A stretch of DNA of 46,416 nucleotides, from assembly GCA_016748015.1 (NCBI GenBank), contig JAAOMT010000590.1:897251-943666 (forward strand), read 5' to 3'. The DNA is from Geosiphon pyriformis. Its lineage: Eukaryota; Glomeromycota; Glomeromycetes; Archaeosporales; Geosiphonaceae. This document shows positions 1 to 11,263 of the stretch, piece by piece. Position 1 is the stretch's first letter; each line of letters opens with the position of its first letter. The translations under genes and the position numbers were made by a program. The notes under the pieces are model-generated. The model had not been told where the DNA came from, did not search any database, and saw only the letters and a program-made list of their open reading frames with translations.

Positions 1-1770
1 AAGCCTAAAACTAAACCGAAGCTAAAGAGAAAGAAATAAAGGAATAGTATAGGGTGTTTCCTGTCTGCCTCATGGATATCGAATAAGTGGGTTTTGAATT
101 CAACGTGTGAATAGACCCCGCTCCAAAATCATTTCGCAAAACTTAACGCTTATTCAATAATTTTATTAAAAAGCTAAAGCTTTTAACAACTCGAACAATA
201 TGGAGCTTGAAACTAATTTACATTAAATTCACTGTGGAACCGAAAAATTACAGCATCATCAAAAGTATTATAAAAAATTGCACCTTATGTTTTCAAAATA
301 GTTGATATCAAAATTTATTCGAGAATACTTAGATAAAGAAGGAATTACTTATGAGATTTGCCAGAAAGAAAAGGTCATCAAAAGAGCATTGGAAAATTCA
401 AATCAAAACCAAGGAAAAAGAGAAAAATATCAGAAGAGTAATAAGATATAGGAGTAACCTTATATATTTTTAATAAACCATGTAGAAAATATTTCACAAA
501 ACCAGACAAAATAAACATAAAATATATTATATAGTTATGATAATTGAATACATAAAACTAATAGAATTCTTGAAAACAGACTGTAGTTGTGGTTGCTCTA
601 TCAAGATTCTTAAAGAAAAATTTGTGAAAATATATAAAACTTTTTAAGCTCTTTTTAAGTCAGAATAAGATATCTTTTTAATAATTTAGCCCAAGACCAT
701 GAATAGTAAATTCATAAATGTTAATTACTATCTTAAGAAAAAAGCTTACATTAATAAAAAACAATATATTGTTAGGACCACAATATATTTCTTTGCCAAA
801 AAACATATTTGAATATGCTAAAAATTGGTTATGTCCATTTTAAAAATATATAAAACTATTTAGTAAAAAATGTTAATTGAATTATCCAATTAATTATCTT
901 TTTATTTGAAAAAATAAGTTATAATTTCTTAGCTGGTTTAAAAAAAAAAATTATTTGTATGTATTTAAATATAATATGTTTTGTAAATTGTTAATATTAG
1001 TTAATATTATATATCCAAATTATAAGCTTTTAAATTAATTTATGTAATATTTGTTAATACTTATAAAATAATTTACAATTTATAAAAAAAAAAAACTCTA
1101 AACATATTTAACCAAACCAAGTTAAAATAAAACTATTACAATAAAAATACCAAGTTAATATAAAAATAAACAAAACTTATTAATTGATATTATTTAATGA
1201 TAATATTAAGACTTAATATTATAGTATTAATAATATTATTTAATTATAACTAAACTTAAAATGTTTATATATCATATTTAAATTAATAAATTAACAAAAT
1301 ATATTATCTTAATATTTATAAAATATATTTATTTAATATTCAAAATAAAATAATATATAAATAAATTAATTTTATACTAAATATAAATAAATTATTTATA
1401 ATAATATAGATAAACAAAACAAAAACAATATTACTTTTTAGTTTTTTTTGTATTTGGTATTTTTTTAGTATTATAAAAACATTAAGTTAAATTTTAAATT
1501 ATATTAAATTTAAATATAATAGTGGTTTTAGTTTAATTAAAAGATTTTATCATAAAATTATAGTAAATTATATAAATTATTTCATAAATATAAAAAAACT
1601 AGCATTATAAAATTAAATAAAACTTGTTTTAAAAAATTGTTTAATTTTAATATTGTATAATCTATTTTAAAAATTTAAATTATTAAAATATTGTAAATTT
1701 AAAACTTTAATAACATAAAAAATCAAAGCTTTATTATTTTTAATGCGAATATTTATTTTTATTATAATGT
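1..1770. other. AT-rich left flank, no recognised gene
   Basis: Bases 1..470 are less AT-rich. They contain one open stretch on the plus strand (about 314..450, starting FIREYLDKEGITYEI and rich in Lys/Gln/Glu) that has no start codon and resembles nothing I recognise. It may be an exon scrap. From 470 to 1770 the DNA is almost pure A/T with stops in all frames. The last four bases (ATGT, 1767..1770) are the left target-site duplication of element A. Confidence 0.6.
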
Positions 1771-1895
1771 TGTTACAGATAAGTTTTAGGGTCTCAAAGC
1801 AAATAACAAATCTGTAATTTGGTGCTCAATTGATATAAAGATGTTGATTACTAAAAGTAGTTTGTATCTGAAGATTTTGGTTAAATTCTTTGTAT

Positions 1896-2587
1896 TGTTA
1901 CAGTTGAAACCCATAATTTTTATTAGTTATCACATGTATTAGCCACTGATGTCATATAATTAGCCACTCTATTTTTAGATAGTAATTATTAACTTGATCA
2001 ATGACCTGACCATTGACCTGATCATTAACCTGATCATTGACCTGATCATTGATCTGGTTATTGACCACTTTTATTAGCTATATAAGTGATGAGTCTTTTA
2101 GCTGTAGAAAATCATCTTTCAGACAAGAATCAAATAAATAAAAATAACAACTTTCATCTCAATCACTCTCTTATTGCTAAATTTCCCTTTCCCTACCTTC
2201 AAGTATCTGAACATCTTAGGATAAAAGATTACTTGTTGGCCTTTTTCTGTTTGAATAATTGTAGTATTTGAAGACTATTTGTATAAACGTAACTAAAGAG
2301 CACAAGTTGATACCTAATATTGAATTCTAAGAGCACCAACATGAAGACATAGAATTAATACCAGCAGTGATCAATTGTTGACAGTATGGACTATTCTTCT
2401 GCCTTCAGATTCTCCAGTTATCTTTGAAAAGAATAGTGACTGAGATATTTTATGAGACTGATCTTGCATATTGAATCCATACTTATTCAATTCACTCTTT
2501 GAAGTTGAATTCCCTTTGATCTATTCTATCACCATAAAATTCTGTTCTCTCTTGCTATCCATTAGTTTGTTACTCCAACCTGTAACA
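1896..2587. mobile_element. Solo LTR E (692 bp) inserted in element A's left LTR
   Basis: Element A's LTR is broken after 1895 and resumes at 2588, as alignment with the intact right LTR near 40600 shows. The inserted piece begins TGTTACAG and ends CTGTAACA, perfect 8-bp inverted termini with TG..CA ends. It is flanked by GTAT on both sides (1892..1895 and 2588..2591). It has no coding content, so it is read as a solo LTR left by LTR-LTR recombination of a separate family. A strongly decayed relative lies at 43640..44186. Confidence 0.88.
1992..2067. repeat. 12-bp tandem repeat in solo LTR E
   Basis: About six imperfect copies of the 12-mer CATTGACCTGAT (variants TAACCTGAT, TGATCTGGT) run in tandem. 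The palindrome TGATCA recurs at unit junctions. The position within an LTR suggests a promoter/enhancer array, by inference only. Confidence 0.85.
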
Positions 2588-2877
2588 GTATAATAAACAG
2601 AGATTCAATAGTTGTTTTCAGTAGTCTCCCAGAATCGTAATTCCATTAATTTTTTTCTTATCTTGATGGCCAGCAATTCTTTGGTAAGTAATCCATAATT
2701 TTTGTATGTGCTTTACCTATTCACAGGGGTTTTTTACCAGACAATTCTTGACATCAATAATTCAGCACTTAATTTTTAATCAATTTAGTAAACAACAAAA
2801 GAAATAACAATAGAAAATAAAAGAAACAAAAAAAATAAAGAAATAAGCCAAGGCAATTTTTCAAGTTAGTATCTTGT

Positions 2878-2902
2878 CAATAGCCGTGATCAAGAGCTAT
2901 TG
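2878..2902 (-). ncRNA. Conserved LTR hairpin, A left LTR
   Basis: CAATAGC-CGTGATCAAGA-GCTATTG. The stem is perfect and the loop has TGATCA. Confidence 0.63.
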
Positions 2903-2927
2903 TTTCAGTATAATTAAGTATAAATTA

Positions 2928-2950
2928 CTATCAACATAAAGTATTGATAG
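2928..2950. repeat. Second inverted repeat in A/B/D LTRs
   Basis: CTATCAACA-TAAAG-TATTGATAG is a 9-bp inverted repeat with one mismatch here. The same element is in B left (10860..10882, perfect), in D left and D right, in A right and, more decayed, in B right. It is not seen in family C. Confidence 0.6.
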
Positions 2951-3104
2951 TAGAAAGTGGATTAAGATAGTAAATAATTATTTATTAATATTTGTGATAT
3001 GAAAGATTGCTTAGATTAAATCTAAACTGAGTGGTTTGTTTTTTCTACTTCTAATTCTACCACTATATATACATAATTGAGATTTCTCAATTCCTCAATT
3101 CTTT

Positions 3105-3235
3105 ACACCAGGAATCCTGCAATTTCCCTGAAAAGAATCCTGGAATTCTGAAATCTTGCAATTTCTTTATATAAGAATCCTAAAATTTCTGAAATTCTGC
3201 AATTTTACTACAAAGAATCCTAAAATTCTATATTT
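3105..3235. repeat. GAATTC-type tandem repeats in A left LTR
   Basis: Imperfect units of about 50 bp built on AGAATCCTGGAATTCTGAAA followed by TCCTGCAATTTC. Cores GGAATTCC/GAATTC are palindromic. The array lies upstream of the TATA box on the transcribed strand. Matching arrays are at 11035..11185 (B left) and 41105..41260 (A right). Confidence 0.82.
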
Positions 3236-3300
3236 ACTACAGCTATTTCTGATTGGCTAAGTTTATATGCTAATATATTTCTTATATTTTATGAGTAACA

Positions 3301-3314
3301 TTATTTTCTCCTTT
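3301..3314 (-). promoter_or_regulatory. Polypurine tract of element A
   Basis: On the minus strand this is a purine-rich run (AAAGGAGAAAATAA) directly abutting the 3' LTR, the expected priming site for second-strand DNA. The pol stop codon (3315..3317) touches it. Confidence 0.8.
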
Positions 3315-5400
3315 TTAATATTGAGCTCTGTCAAGATTTTCTAATTCTACTTCTCTGTTGCTGAGTATTTCTTGAACTTCTTTTTCAAGAATTACTTATG
3401 CTATTTTGTTCTGTAATTTTTCAAATTGGACATTTATTATTTTTTCCATTTGGTTAATGGTAATAGAGTTTATTTTTGGATCGAGTAAGATTTCTAGTCA
3501 ATTTTGAAATCTGGTGTGTAGCTGATAAATTGCTCTTGCTTGTGTGGTCAAATTGTTTTTTCCCACAAATTGTTCCAGTTGTTGCAATATTGTTGTGTTA
3601 AATAATTGTTTTGTTTTATCCATATATAAGTTCTGAATGTTCAAGTGTTGTTCCAAATAAAAGTAACAAAAGTTTCTTGAAAATTGTTGTATCCACTAAT
3701 TCCAAGTTTCAATAGTCAACTTTTGATATTGGGTAACTTTTGGTTGTGTTTCTATTGTCAATTTTACTTTTATGATTATTTTGTTCACAGTGTTCTCTGT
3801 TTTCCTTCATATTTTGTTTCATAGTCTTTTCCTGATATTTGTATATCAAATAGTTTGTTAATTAATTGTAATTTCTATCTTTTGTTGTTGTATTAATTGA
3901 AAAAGTTGTTGTGCTAATGAGTGAATACTATTAGTAATCTTCATTTTCTATTGTCTTTTGTTGCATATACCATCTTTTTATATTCTTTGATTGTTCAATT
4001 TTACATGTTTGGTTTAATGATTATAATTGGTTTTAGATCTTGTGAAATCTCATCTGGTTTAACTAGTATTCTCTGTACTTCTAATTGTGGAATATTACTA
4101 ATAGATAATGTTGTTATACTGTAGTCTGGCTTCAGTCAATCTCTATGTGCTGTTTTGGTTAAGGTTTTGTTGTTTAATCTTAATTTATAAGCTCCATTTC
4201 TAAGAATTTCTTCTATGTAAAATGGTTTGTCCCATTTAAGGTCAAATTTTCCATTTCATTGTTTTTCTATTTTGGTATGATGTAGAAGTACTTTGTCTTC
4301 AATCTTGAATTTAACTGGTTTCTCTGATAGTTGGTTATTGTGTCTTTCTTTTTGTTTTTCTTGTGACTTTTATATATTATCAGCTGCTTTTTGCTGTGTG
4401 TTTTTTAATGTCTCTATTAAGTCATATGTTTTTCTTAACAATGTTTTTTGGAAATTTTCTTCTGTTATTGGTTTTGTTGGATATGTTTTGACTTCTATCT
4501 TAACTGGTAATGTCACTGTTCTATCATATACTAATTTAAATAATGTTGCTTGTGTAGTGCCTCGCTTCATTATTCAATACGCAAATAATACTGATGGTAT
4601 GATTAAATCTTATTCATTCTGGTTTTTTGGCTGATTTTGGCTATTGCTTCATACAGTGTTCTGTTGAACCTTTCAACTAATCCATTTGTTTGTGGATGGT
4701 ATGGTGATGATAATGGTCTTTTTATTCCAAATCTTTGACTTAATTCTGCCAATGTTCTATTCACAAAGTGAGTTTTTTGATCTGGTAATAGTTTTTTTGG
4801 ACATCTATGTTAACAGATCAAATCTTGATGAACAAATTTGGCAATGGATTTTACATCTACTCTTTAAATGGCTTTTGCTTCTGGCCATTTTGTGAGATAA
4901 TCTATGACTACTGCAATATATCTGTTGCTTTTGCTGGTGATTGTTAATGGTCCAACTAAGTTAATTCCAATGTGGTTAAATGGTTGGCCCATTTTAATTG
5001 GTCTTAATGGTTCACTTGGTTTTGTTCTTCCTCTTTTCTGACAAGCATCACAGTTCTAAACATATTAAATAATATCTGGATACATAGATGGCCAATAGTA
5101 TCTTTTTTTGGTTCTTTCTATAGTTGCTTCTTTATGAAAATGTCCTGCTGTTAGATCTGAGTGCATATTGAATAATATTGTCTCTTTCTCTGGTTCTGTA
5201 ATTACTCTGGTTAGTTGATCTGGGTTCTTTCTGTTCTTCCAATAAAGTATATTTTGGTGGTTAATAAAATATTTTGATTGTTGTTTTATGTTGTTTTGCT
5301 CTTTTTGAGATAATTTTTTCTTGAACAATTGGGTATTTATATAGTGTTAGAGTTGTTGGTATTTTTGTATATTCATTTTTTTTCTATATTTTTGGGTTGC
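3315..5400 (-). pseudogene. Element A pol: integrase and C-terminal extension (degraded)
   Basis: Reading leftward from about 5400, the HHCC zinc domain is visible (HSDLTAGHFHKEAT, then RYYWPSMYPDII, plus about 5065..5180). Next come the catalytic core with YHPQTNGLVERFN (plus about 4674..4710, carrying the catalytic Glu) and a GPY/F-like KFDLKWDKPFYIEEIL segment (plus about 4200..4250). A further segment of about 250 codons runs to the terminal LENLDRAQY-stop at 3315. In the tail, TGA replaces the expected codon in HRD-stop-LKP, and TGA again follows KIEKQ in the GPY/F region. Integrase inserts the cDNA into chromosomal DNA. Frameshifts and stops make this copy non-functional. Confidence 0.85.
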
Positions 5401-6870
5401 AATGTTTTTAGATTTGTCTCATTCATGACAAACTGTCAGCATTTCCATTTTCTTTTCCTTTCTTATAATGTACTATATAATTAAATGGTAAGAGTTCTAT
5501 TTTTCATTTGGCATGATGATTGTTTCCAAATTTTTGTTTCTGGATTGAAGTCAATCTTTTATGATTAGTGTACACATTAAACTTCTGACTCAAGTATTTT
5601 TTCCATTTGGTGACAGCCCAATAAATAGCTAAGTGTTCCAATGCTGGAGTTCTATAGTTTTTTTCAGCTGGGCTTAAGCTTCTATTTGTGTAAGCTACTT
5701 GATGTTCTTGTCTGTCTGGTCTTTTCTGAGATAATACTACTCCCAATGCTTAACCAGATACATTAGTTGTGATTATGAATGGCTTGCTATGATCTGAATA
5801 GATTAGTACTAAAGCTTGAATAAGTTTTTTTCTTAATGTATCAAAAGCTTCTTGCTGAATTTCTGTCCATTCATATTTGGCATTCTTTGTTTGGAGTTGG
5901 TGTAGTGGTTAAGCTATTTTGAAAAAGTTTTTGATAAAACGGTGGTAGTATCCAGCAAATTTCAAGAATACTCTTAATTCTGTAAAATTATTTGGTACTG
6001 GAAAGTTTTTGACAATCTCAATCTTGTCTGAGTTCGTTTTGATTCTGTCTTTGCTCACAACATGTCCCAAAAACTTGAGTTCAGTTTTTTCAAAGAAACA
6101 TTTGGTTGTATTTAGCTTTAATCCAGCTCTTTTTAGTCTTTCAAACACTTGTTGGAGATGATGCAGATGATTATCAAATGTTTTTGAGAACACATTAGTG
6201 TTATCCAAGTATATGACTACTGATTTCCATAGTAACTCAGTATAAACAATTTCCATAAGTTGCTGGAGTATTCATCAAGCCAAATGGCATTACTTCAAAT
6301 TCAAAGTTTTCTTCTCGAGTTGTAAAAGCTGTTTTCTCTTTATCTTCTGGTTTTATGGCTATTTGCCAGTAACCACTATCTAAGTTTAATGTTGAAAACC
6401 ATTTTTTTCTTCCAAAAGCATCAAAAAGTTCCTGGATTTTTGGAGTTGAGTAGCTGTCTCCTTTTGTTACTCTATTCAGTTTCTGGTAATCCACACAAAA
6501 GTGGATTTTTCTATTCTTCTTATGGACTAGTACCACTAGTGATGACCATGAACTCATTGATGGCTGAATTAGTCTATTGTCAAGCATTCGATTGATTTCT
6601 TGATGAATGATCTCATAGCTAGCTGGTGGTATTTTGTATGTTTTTTGTTTAATTGGCATTGTATCTTCAGTCTTGATTTGATGTTAGATAATGTTAGTTC
6701 TGCCAAATTTATTTTTGCTGGCAAAGATGTTATTGAAATTGTTGAGTAACATTTTGAGTTGCATATGTTGTAGTGAATCTAAGTTCCTCATGTTCATTTG
6801 TTCCAATTGTTCTAATTGGAGCAAATAACATTTATTTTGTTCATATATTGTTTGTGATGTAATATCCACA
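5401..6870 (-). pseudogene. Element A pol: reverse transcriptase and RNase H (degraded)
   Basis: RT begins near DNRLIQPSMSSWSSLVVLV and HFCVDYQKLN (plus about 6460..6590) and continues through STLNLDSGYWQIA and MPFGLMN. The catalytic box reads YLDN at 6200..6211 instead of YxDD, so the second catalytic Asp is Asn. The thumb/connection has KFLGHVVSKDRIK and FAGYYHRFIKNF. RNase H follows at plus 5504..5746 with YRTPALEHLAIYWAV (Glu) and NVYTNHKRLT (Asp to Asn). Frames shift at about 6240 and at several other points. RT copies the RNA genome and RNase H removes the template. Confidence 0.88.
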
Positions 6871-7870
6871 TATCTGCAAAGTTGTGAAAAGTCTGGAATA
6901 ATGTCTGGCAGTTGGTTTTCAATTTTAGTGGTTAAGTATCCAATAGTTGTTTCTTCTGGTATTCTGATAACATTTTCTGTGTTGTTGTAGATGGAAATTT
7001 TTATGTGACTATGGTTTTTGGCTGGTATGTGTAAATTGACTAATCCAATTTCTTCTAATTTGCAAGTATTGCTTCTGCCTCAAAAATTTGAACCTAATTC
7101 TTCACTTTTCTCTCTATAACTACCATGTATTAGTCATATGGTGGAATAGAAATTGATTGATGGATGGAGATAATTTCTTCCTTGTCAACAATTTCTTCTT
7201 CTGCCATATTAATTGGTACATCTATTCTATCTGTTAATCCAAAATCCTGTATCTCTTTAGTTGTAATTCCTAATTCTTCACTGTTTCCTACTAATACTAA
7301 TTAAGCTATTTTAATTAGGGACAAAAATATTGCCTGTATTATCTTTTTGTTTAGATCTATAATATATGCTTTTTCTGAGTCATTTTGTAGTATAGTAATA
7401 ATATTTCTTATATATTTTGCGTCAATTATTCCTCTTCTGATGTTGATTTTCTTTTTTGCTAAGCTGCTCCTAGATACTAACTGAACCATTATTGCTGGAA
7501 TTTTCAATGCTATTTTGAAATCAATACAGATATGTAAATGGGGTTCCAATTTGATGAGATTTTTTCTTGAATATCTCAGATCAAACTCTGCATCAGTATC
7601 ATGCACACATTCTGGCATAATACCTTCATTATTATCACTAAACAATTTTAGTTCTTGTTCTTTGGTGAGATTAGAGAGTGCAATATATTGTTCATGGTTT
7701 AAATTGGAGTTTGAATCTAAGTCTAAATTGTTGTCATTGTTATTATCATATGGAATGGAGCTGGAACTATTGTTTTTATTGTCATTATTGTCGGAGTTTG
7801 AATCAGAATTAAATTTTGATTCCAATTCTGATGTATAGCTGTTGATTGGTTTTTCCTTCTCTGGGATCAT
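6871..7870 (-). pseudogene. Element A pol: acidic linker, dUTPase-like domain and post-dUTPase segment
   Basis: The open part (7301..7870) starts with an Asn/Asp/Ser-rich linker and then shows trimeric-dUTPase motifs in order: AEFDLRYSR (motif 1), SRSSLAKKKI (motif 2, usually PRSGLA), RGIIDAKYIRN (motif 3, with the catalytic Asp and the Tyr) and KKIIQAIFLSL (motif 4, GDxIAQ-like). Past a stop, motif 5 is seen as IQDFGLTDR (plus about 7230..7262, usually GFGSTG). Downstream (plus 6871..7100) a beta-rich segment resembles the basic-loop region that follows proteases or dUTPases in retroelements. dUTPase hydrolyses dUTP and would limit uracil in cDNA. Function is inferred from motifs only. Confidence 0.75.
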
Positions 7871-8720
7871 GTAGATTATGCAAATTGGTGAATTGTAAAT
7901 GAGATCACATTCATTACAATATTGAAAGTTACAGAGAATTAAGCAGTGTTAACACAGTTTAGTGTTTAACTGTTCTAAGCATTGCTCTTGCTCTTCTCTA
8001 GTGGGTGCTAAGTTTTGATAATGTTCATAAAATTTTTCTGGATCTGTTTCAATATCTAGAAATGTTTTTGGATTGGGAATTAAAACAATGTCAACTGGTT
8101 CTGGTGGGTTGTTTTTGATCTCTAAGATTTTGCTGGGCATGGCTCCTTTGACTTTGGCATTAGCCATATGCCAGATCTCGTCCTTGTCATGTGGATACCT
8201 ATTTAAGCAATTGATTGCTTGGTGCCAGGCTACAGTAATAGGCATTCCATAACTCACCCAGTTGTTGATGAGAATCGTGTATTAGCATAAAGTGTCATAT
8301 GTTTCTCCTTACCCAGAAATATTATTCCACATCTCTTTGTTGAACAACTGTTCACTGCAAGCAAGACATAGTCCATTGTTCTATTTTCCTTGACATTTTG
8401 GATACTTATATTGTTTTCTATAGTATGGCTTACAGTAATAATACATAGATGTCTAGTAGTCTTCATTTGACACCACCCAAGCTCCCATAAAAAAAAGTTT
8501 CTTCCCATAGTCTTTGCATTTGAGAGATATGTATAGTGGTTGTGGCAGTGGCTTGTGAACTGAGTATAAATTTGTCCAGCCACTGTTTATTTCTCTGGTG
8601 TTGGTGGCTTTTTTGGTTATGTTTTCTTCTTCTTTCTTCTTTTCCTTTCCTTTGTTGTTCTCTTTCCACTCCTAATTTGACAGTTTGTCTTGGTTATTGT
8701 CAGTTTCCTATGCTTGGTTA
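7871..8720 (-). pseudogene. Element A pol: Cys-rich putative zinc-binding domain
   Basis: This is the homologue of the better preserved region in D (27031..27830). Seen here are MSYGMPITVAWHQAI, CLNRYPHDKDEIWHMANAK and a zinc-ribbon-like C-x2-C-x3-C-x5-C-x2-C string whose first CxxC is broken by a stop (near 7945). Upstream CxxC pairs are scrambled by frameshifts. I do not recognise the domain by name. Its position between protease and dUTPase is the same in all four elements. Confidence 0.6.
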
Positions 8721-9480
8721 GTATTCCAAGTAAGTTTTTCTCATTGTTTTTCTTTCCCATTGTCATCTTAAGAAAGGATGGATGGTAGCTTGTTGTGGTT
8801 GTCATCAGCCCATGAGACTTAATACGCTTCCCAAGTTGGTTTTTTTTTTTTTTCCTCAAAGTTAATAAGTGGTACTGGTGGGTTGTTGGTTTTGAAGTGA
8901 CCACACATGGCTGGTACTTGTGTGTATTGGCTGTTTTGGCTAAGTTGAAGCTCTTGTGTTGTCCAGTCAAGTATGGTATTAGTTTTAGATAACCAGTTAT
9001 TATCTACTAATGCCTAATATTAAGTTGCTTTTATTATTAGAACTTTGATGGAAATGATAATACCATTGACTTCAAAAGAGAAGTCATCAATTTCACCAAT
9101 AAGGGTTTTGGTTGTCTCATCAGCAGTAATTATGCAAGCACTGGTGGTGTAATCAACTCAGCAACCTAATTGGTCCATGAGTTGTTTTGTAATGATGCTG
9201 CCAGTTGATCCACTGTTTAAGATCAGTTTGATGGAATGCCCATCCACTTTGACATCAGTGTACATTGCAGTTATGGATTTGGTGTCTAATGTGGCTCTAC
9301 TAAATAATAGAACTGGAGTCATTTCTTTAAGTTCAAAAAGAAATATAATAACAAGAGTTTTGTCTTTGGTGCTGGTTGCGGGTAGAATATTATTAGTAAG
9401 TATTGGTTATTGATTGGATTCTGGGTTATTGGGTGAGGCATCTTTTGAGGTAACCAGGAGACTTAAATAGTGTTGTAAAT
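8721..9480 (-). pseudogene. Element A pol: retropepsin-like aspartic protease (degraded)
   Basis: The active-site box reads ILNSGSTGSIITKQLMDQLG with Asn in place of the catalytic Asp (AAC, plus 9209..9217). Upstream is VYTDVKVDGHSIKL, and downstream are KTLIGEIDDFSFEVNG and NNWLSKTNTILDW, typical of gypsy proteases. The protease would cut Gag-Pol. The Asp-to-Asn change and several stops make this copy inactive. Confidence 0.8.
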
Positions 9481-10400
9481 TCTGGTTTTGGGTGTACTTA
9501 GTTTCCAAGCTCCAAGAACATAATTTTGATAATTGGTTAAAAAAGCTGGGAATTGGTTGATGAACAACTATCATTGATCTCTAGTTTTAAGTGATCCATA
9601 ATCTGGGGTTCTCTAATGTCATTTGGGCTGGATTTGATGGCAATATTTAAACTATGTATGTCTAATAAATTATTTGGGGCTGTGATAGTTGATATATTAT
9701 TTGTGGCTGTGGTTGATAAATTGAAGGTTGATATATGAGTGGTTGGTATATTGGTGGTTGTGTCATTAATAGATAAGTGATTTGATATTAATCTTGATTT
9801 GAGTAATAGTTCAAAGTTTGAAATTGACAATCAGAGTTTTTGTATTGATTTTCTAATCATAAGTTACTATAAGAATGGCAGTTGATTCTGATGTAATCTT
9901 GTTTATTACAGTTATAACAAACATGTATCTCTTGCTGCCATGTTTGATTAGATGACAAGAGATGCAATTAATTTTGGAAATAATTGGTATTTTCTACATT
10001 ATTGCATCATTGTGGTGGCTGATAAATTGTGCAATTGTCAGTTAAGTATTCTTCTAATTTCTGATTAATTGAATTATTGAATTGTTTCAATTTGGAATCC
10101 AATTTAGATGATCCATTCATCACTAGATTAATGGCTTGGGCATGATTGGCCTCTAACTCAGCCAACTCAAAGTCTCTAGCATGAATAATGGCAGCTTGAA
10201 GCATGGCTGAATGTAATAGACATACATGTTGGAAAATACTACTACACAGGTCATGAATAAACTGGTTCAAAATCTGTGGTGCTGTAAAATAGTTGGTGTT
10301 GATTGCTTGGATCTGACACAGATTTCAATGGAAGCATCTCAAGTATGTAATGACTGCTTTTGTATCTCCTTGTTTGATTGTATTGAAAATATTGGCCAAG
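9481..10400 (-). pseudogene. Element A gag, C-terminal half with zinc knuckle
   Basis: From the element B junction leftward this reads LANIFNTIKQGDTKAVITYL, then LNQFIHDLCSSIF and ARDFELAELEANHAQAINL, a retrotransposon Gag (capsid-like) segment. The nucleocapsid knuckle is at 9878..9919: C-YN-C-NKQD-Y-IRIN-C, with Tyr in place of the metal-binding His of CX2CX4HX4C. It is followed by an Asn/Gln/Thr-rich low-complexity tail (9537..9830). The first half of gag is 28.8 kb away at 39219..40409, displaced by element B. Confidence 0.85.
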
Positions 10401-10809
10401 TGATATTACAAGTGATTATTTGGGGTCTCAAATCAAATAACAAATCTGTAACTTGATGCTTGATTGATTTATTAGCATTTGATCTGAAGGTATTGTTATT
10501 TGAAAGTTTTGGTTGAGTCTTTTGTATAATAAACAGAGATTTAATAGTTGTTTTAGTAGCCTCTTGGAATCACAATTCTGTCGAATTTCTTTCTTAGCAT
10601 GGTGGTCAGTAATTCTCCTGGTAAGCTATTCTCAAATCTATGAGTGTTCTACCCTTGTTTCACGGGTCTTTTACCAGTCCCTATGATATCTGTACTTCAG
10701 CACTTAATCCTTAATCAATTAGTAAAATCAAAGAAATAACAAAAAAAAAATAAAAAAAATAAAAAAAAATAAAGAAATAAAGAAAAGCAATTGCAAGTTA
10801 GTATCTCAT

Positions 10810-10834
10810 TAATAGCCATGATCAAAAGCTATTG
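10810..10834 (-). ncRNA. Conserved LTR hairpin, B left LTR
   Basis: TAATAGC-CATGATCAAAA-GCTATTG. The stem has one terminal mismatch/wobble; the loop has TGATCA. Confidence 0.6.
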
Positions 10835-11034
10835 TTCCAGTGTGGTTAAGTATTAATTACTATCAACATGAAATGTTGATAGTGAAGAGTGGATTAGAGA
10901 TAGAGAATAATTATTTATTGGATATTTGTGGGTTGAAAGATTGCTTAGATTAAATCTAAACTGGGAGGTCTGTTTTTTTTATTTCTAATGCTACTGCTAT
11001 ATATACATAATTGAAATTCCTCAATTTCTCAATT

Positions 11035-11185
11035 CTTCACACCAGGAATCCTAAAATTTCTGGAATTCTGCAATTCCTCTAAAAAGAATTCTGGGATTCT
11101 GAAATCCTGTGATTCTTTATATGAGAATCCTGAAATTTCTGAAATTTTGAAATTCCTTTGAGAGGAATTCTGGAATTCCACATTT
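11035..11185. repeat. GAATTC-type tandem repeats in B left LTR
   Basis: Three imperfect units of the same repeat as in A's LTRs. The array is missing from B's right LTR. Confidence 0.82.
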
Positions 11186-11249
11186 ACTACAGCTACTTCT
11201 GATTGGCTAATTTATATGTTAATATACTTTCTATATTTTATGAGTAACA

Positions 11250-11263
11250 TTATTCTCTCCTTT
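11250..11263 (-). promoter_or_regulatory. Polypurine tract of element B
   Basis: AAAGGAGAGAATAA on the minus strand abuts the 3' LTR. The pol stop codon is at 11264..11266. Confidence 0.8.

Larger units (their letters stand above)
1771..3300 (-). repeat. Element A left (3') LTR, interrupted by solo LTR E
   Basis: This is the homologue of 40472..41326. It starts TGTTACAGAT and ends GAGTAACA at 3300. Without the 692-bp E insertion and its 4-bp duplication it is 834 bp. On the transcribed strand it contains tandem GAATTC-rich repeats, a TATA box (plus 3063..3071), the palindrome TTAGATTaAATCTAA and two hairpins (2928..2950 and 2878..2902). Confidence 0.95.
10401..11249 (-). repeat. Element B left (3') LTR, 849 bp
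   Basis: It is homologous to 38510..39218 and to A's LTRs. It ends GAGTAACA at 11249. The start TGATATTACA is altered relative to TGTTACAG in the partner. It contains GAATTC-rich tandem repeats (about 11040..11185), a TATA box (plus 10997..11005) and both hairpins (10860..10882 and 10810..10834). Confidence 0.92.

Noticed and set aside
1-470. A possible host gene in the less AT-rich first 470 bases
   Set aside because: Only one short open stretch with no start codon or recognisable motif. Kept as a note, not called as a gene.
3921-4895. Plus-strand open frames across element A (for example 4293..4634 and 4686..4895)
   Set aside because: They are antisense to integrase-coding sequence and rich in Phe/Leu/Cys, as expected from the complement of Lys/Glu/Asn-rich genes.
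8254-8970. Minus-strand open frames 8254..8583 and 8617..8970
   Set aside because: They are in a shifted frame relative to the Cys-rich domain and protease tail defined by comparison with D and B.
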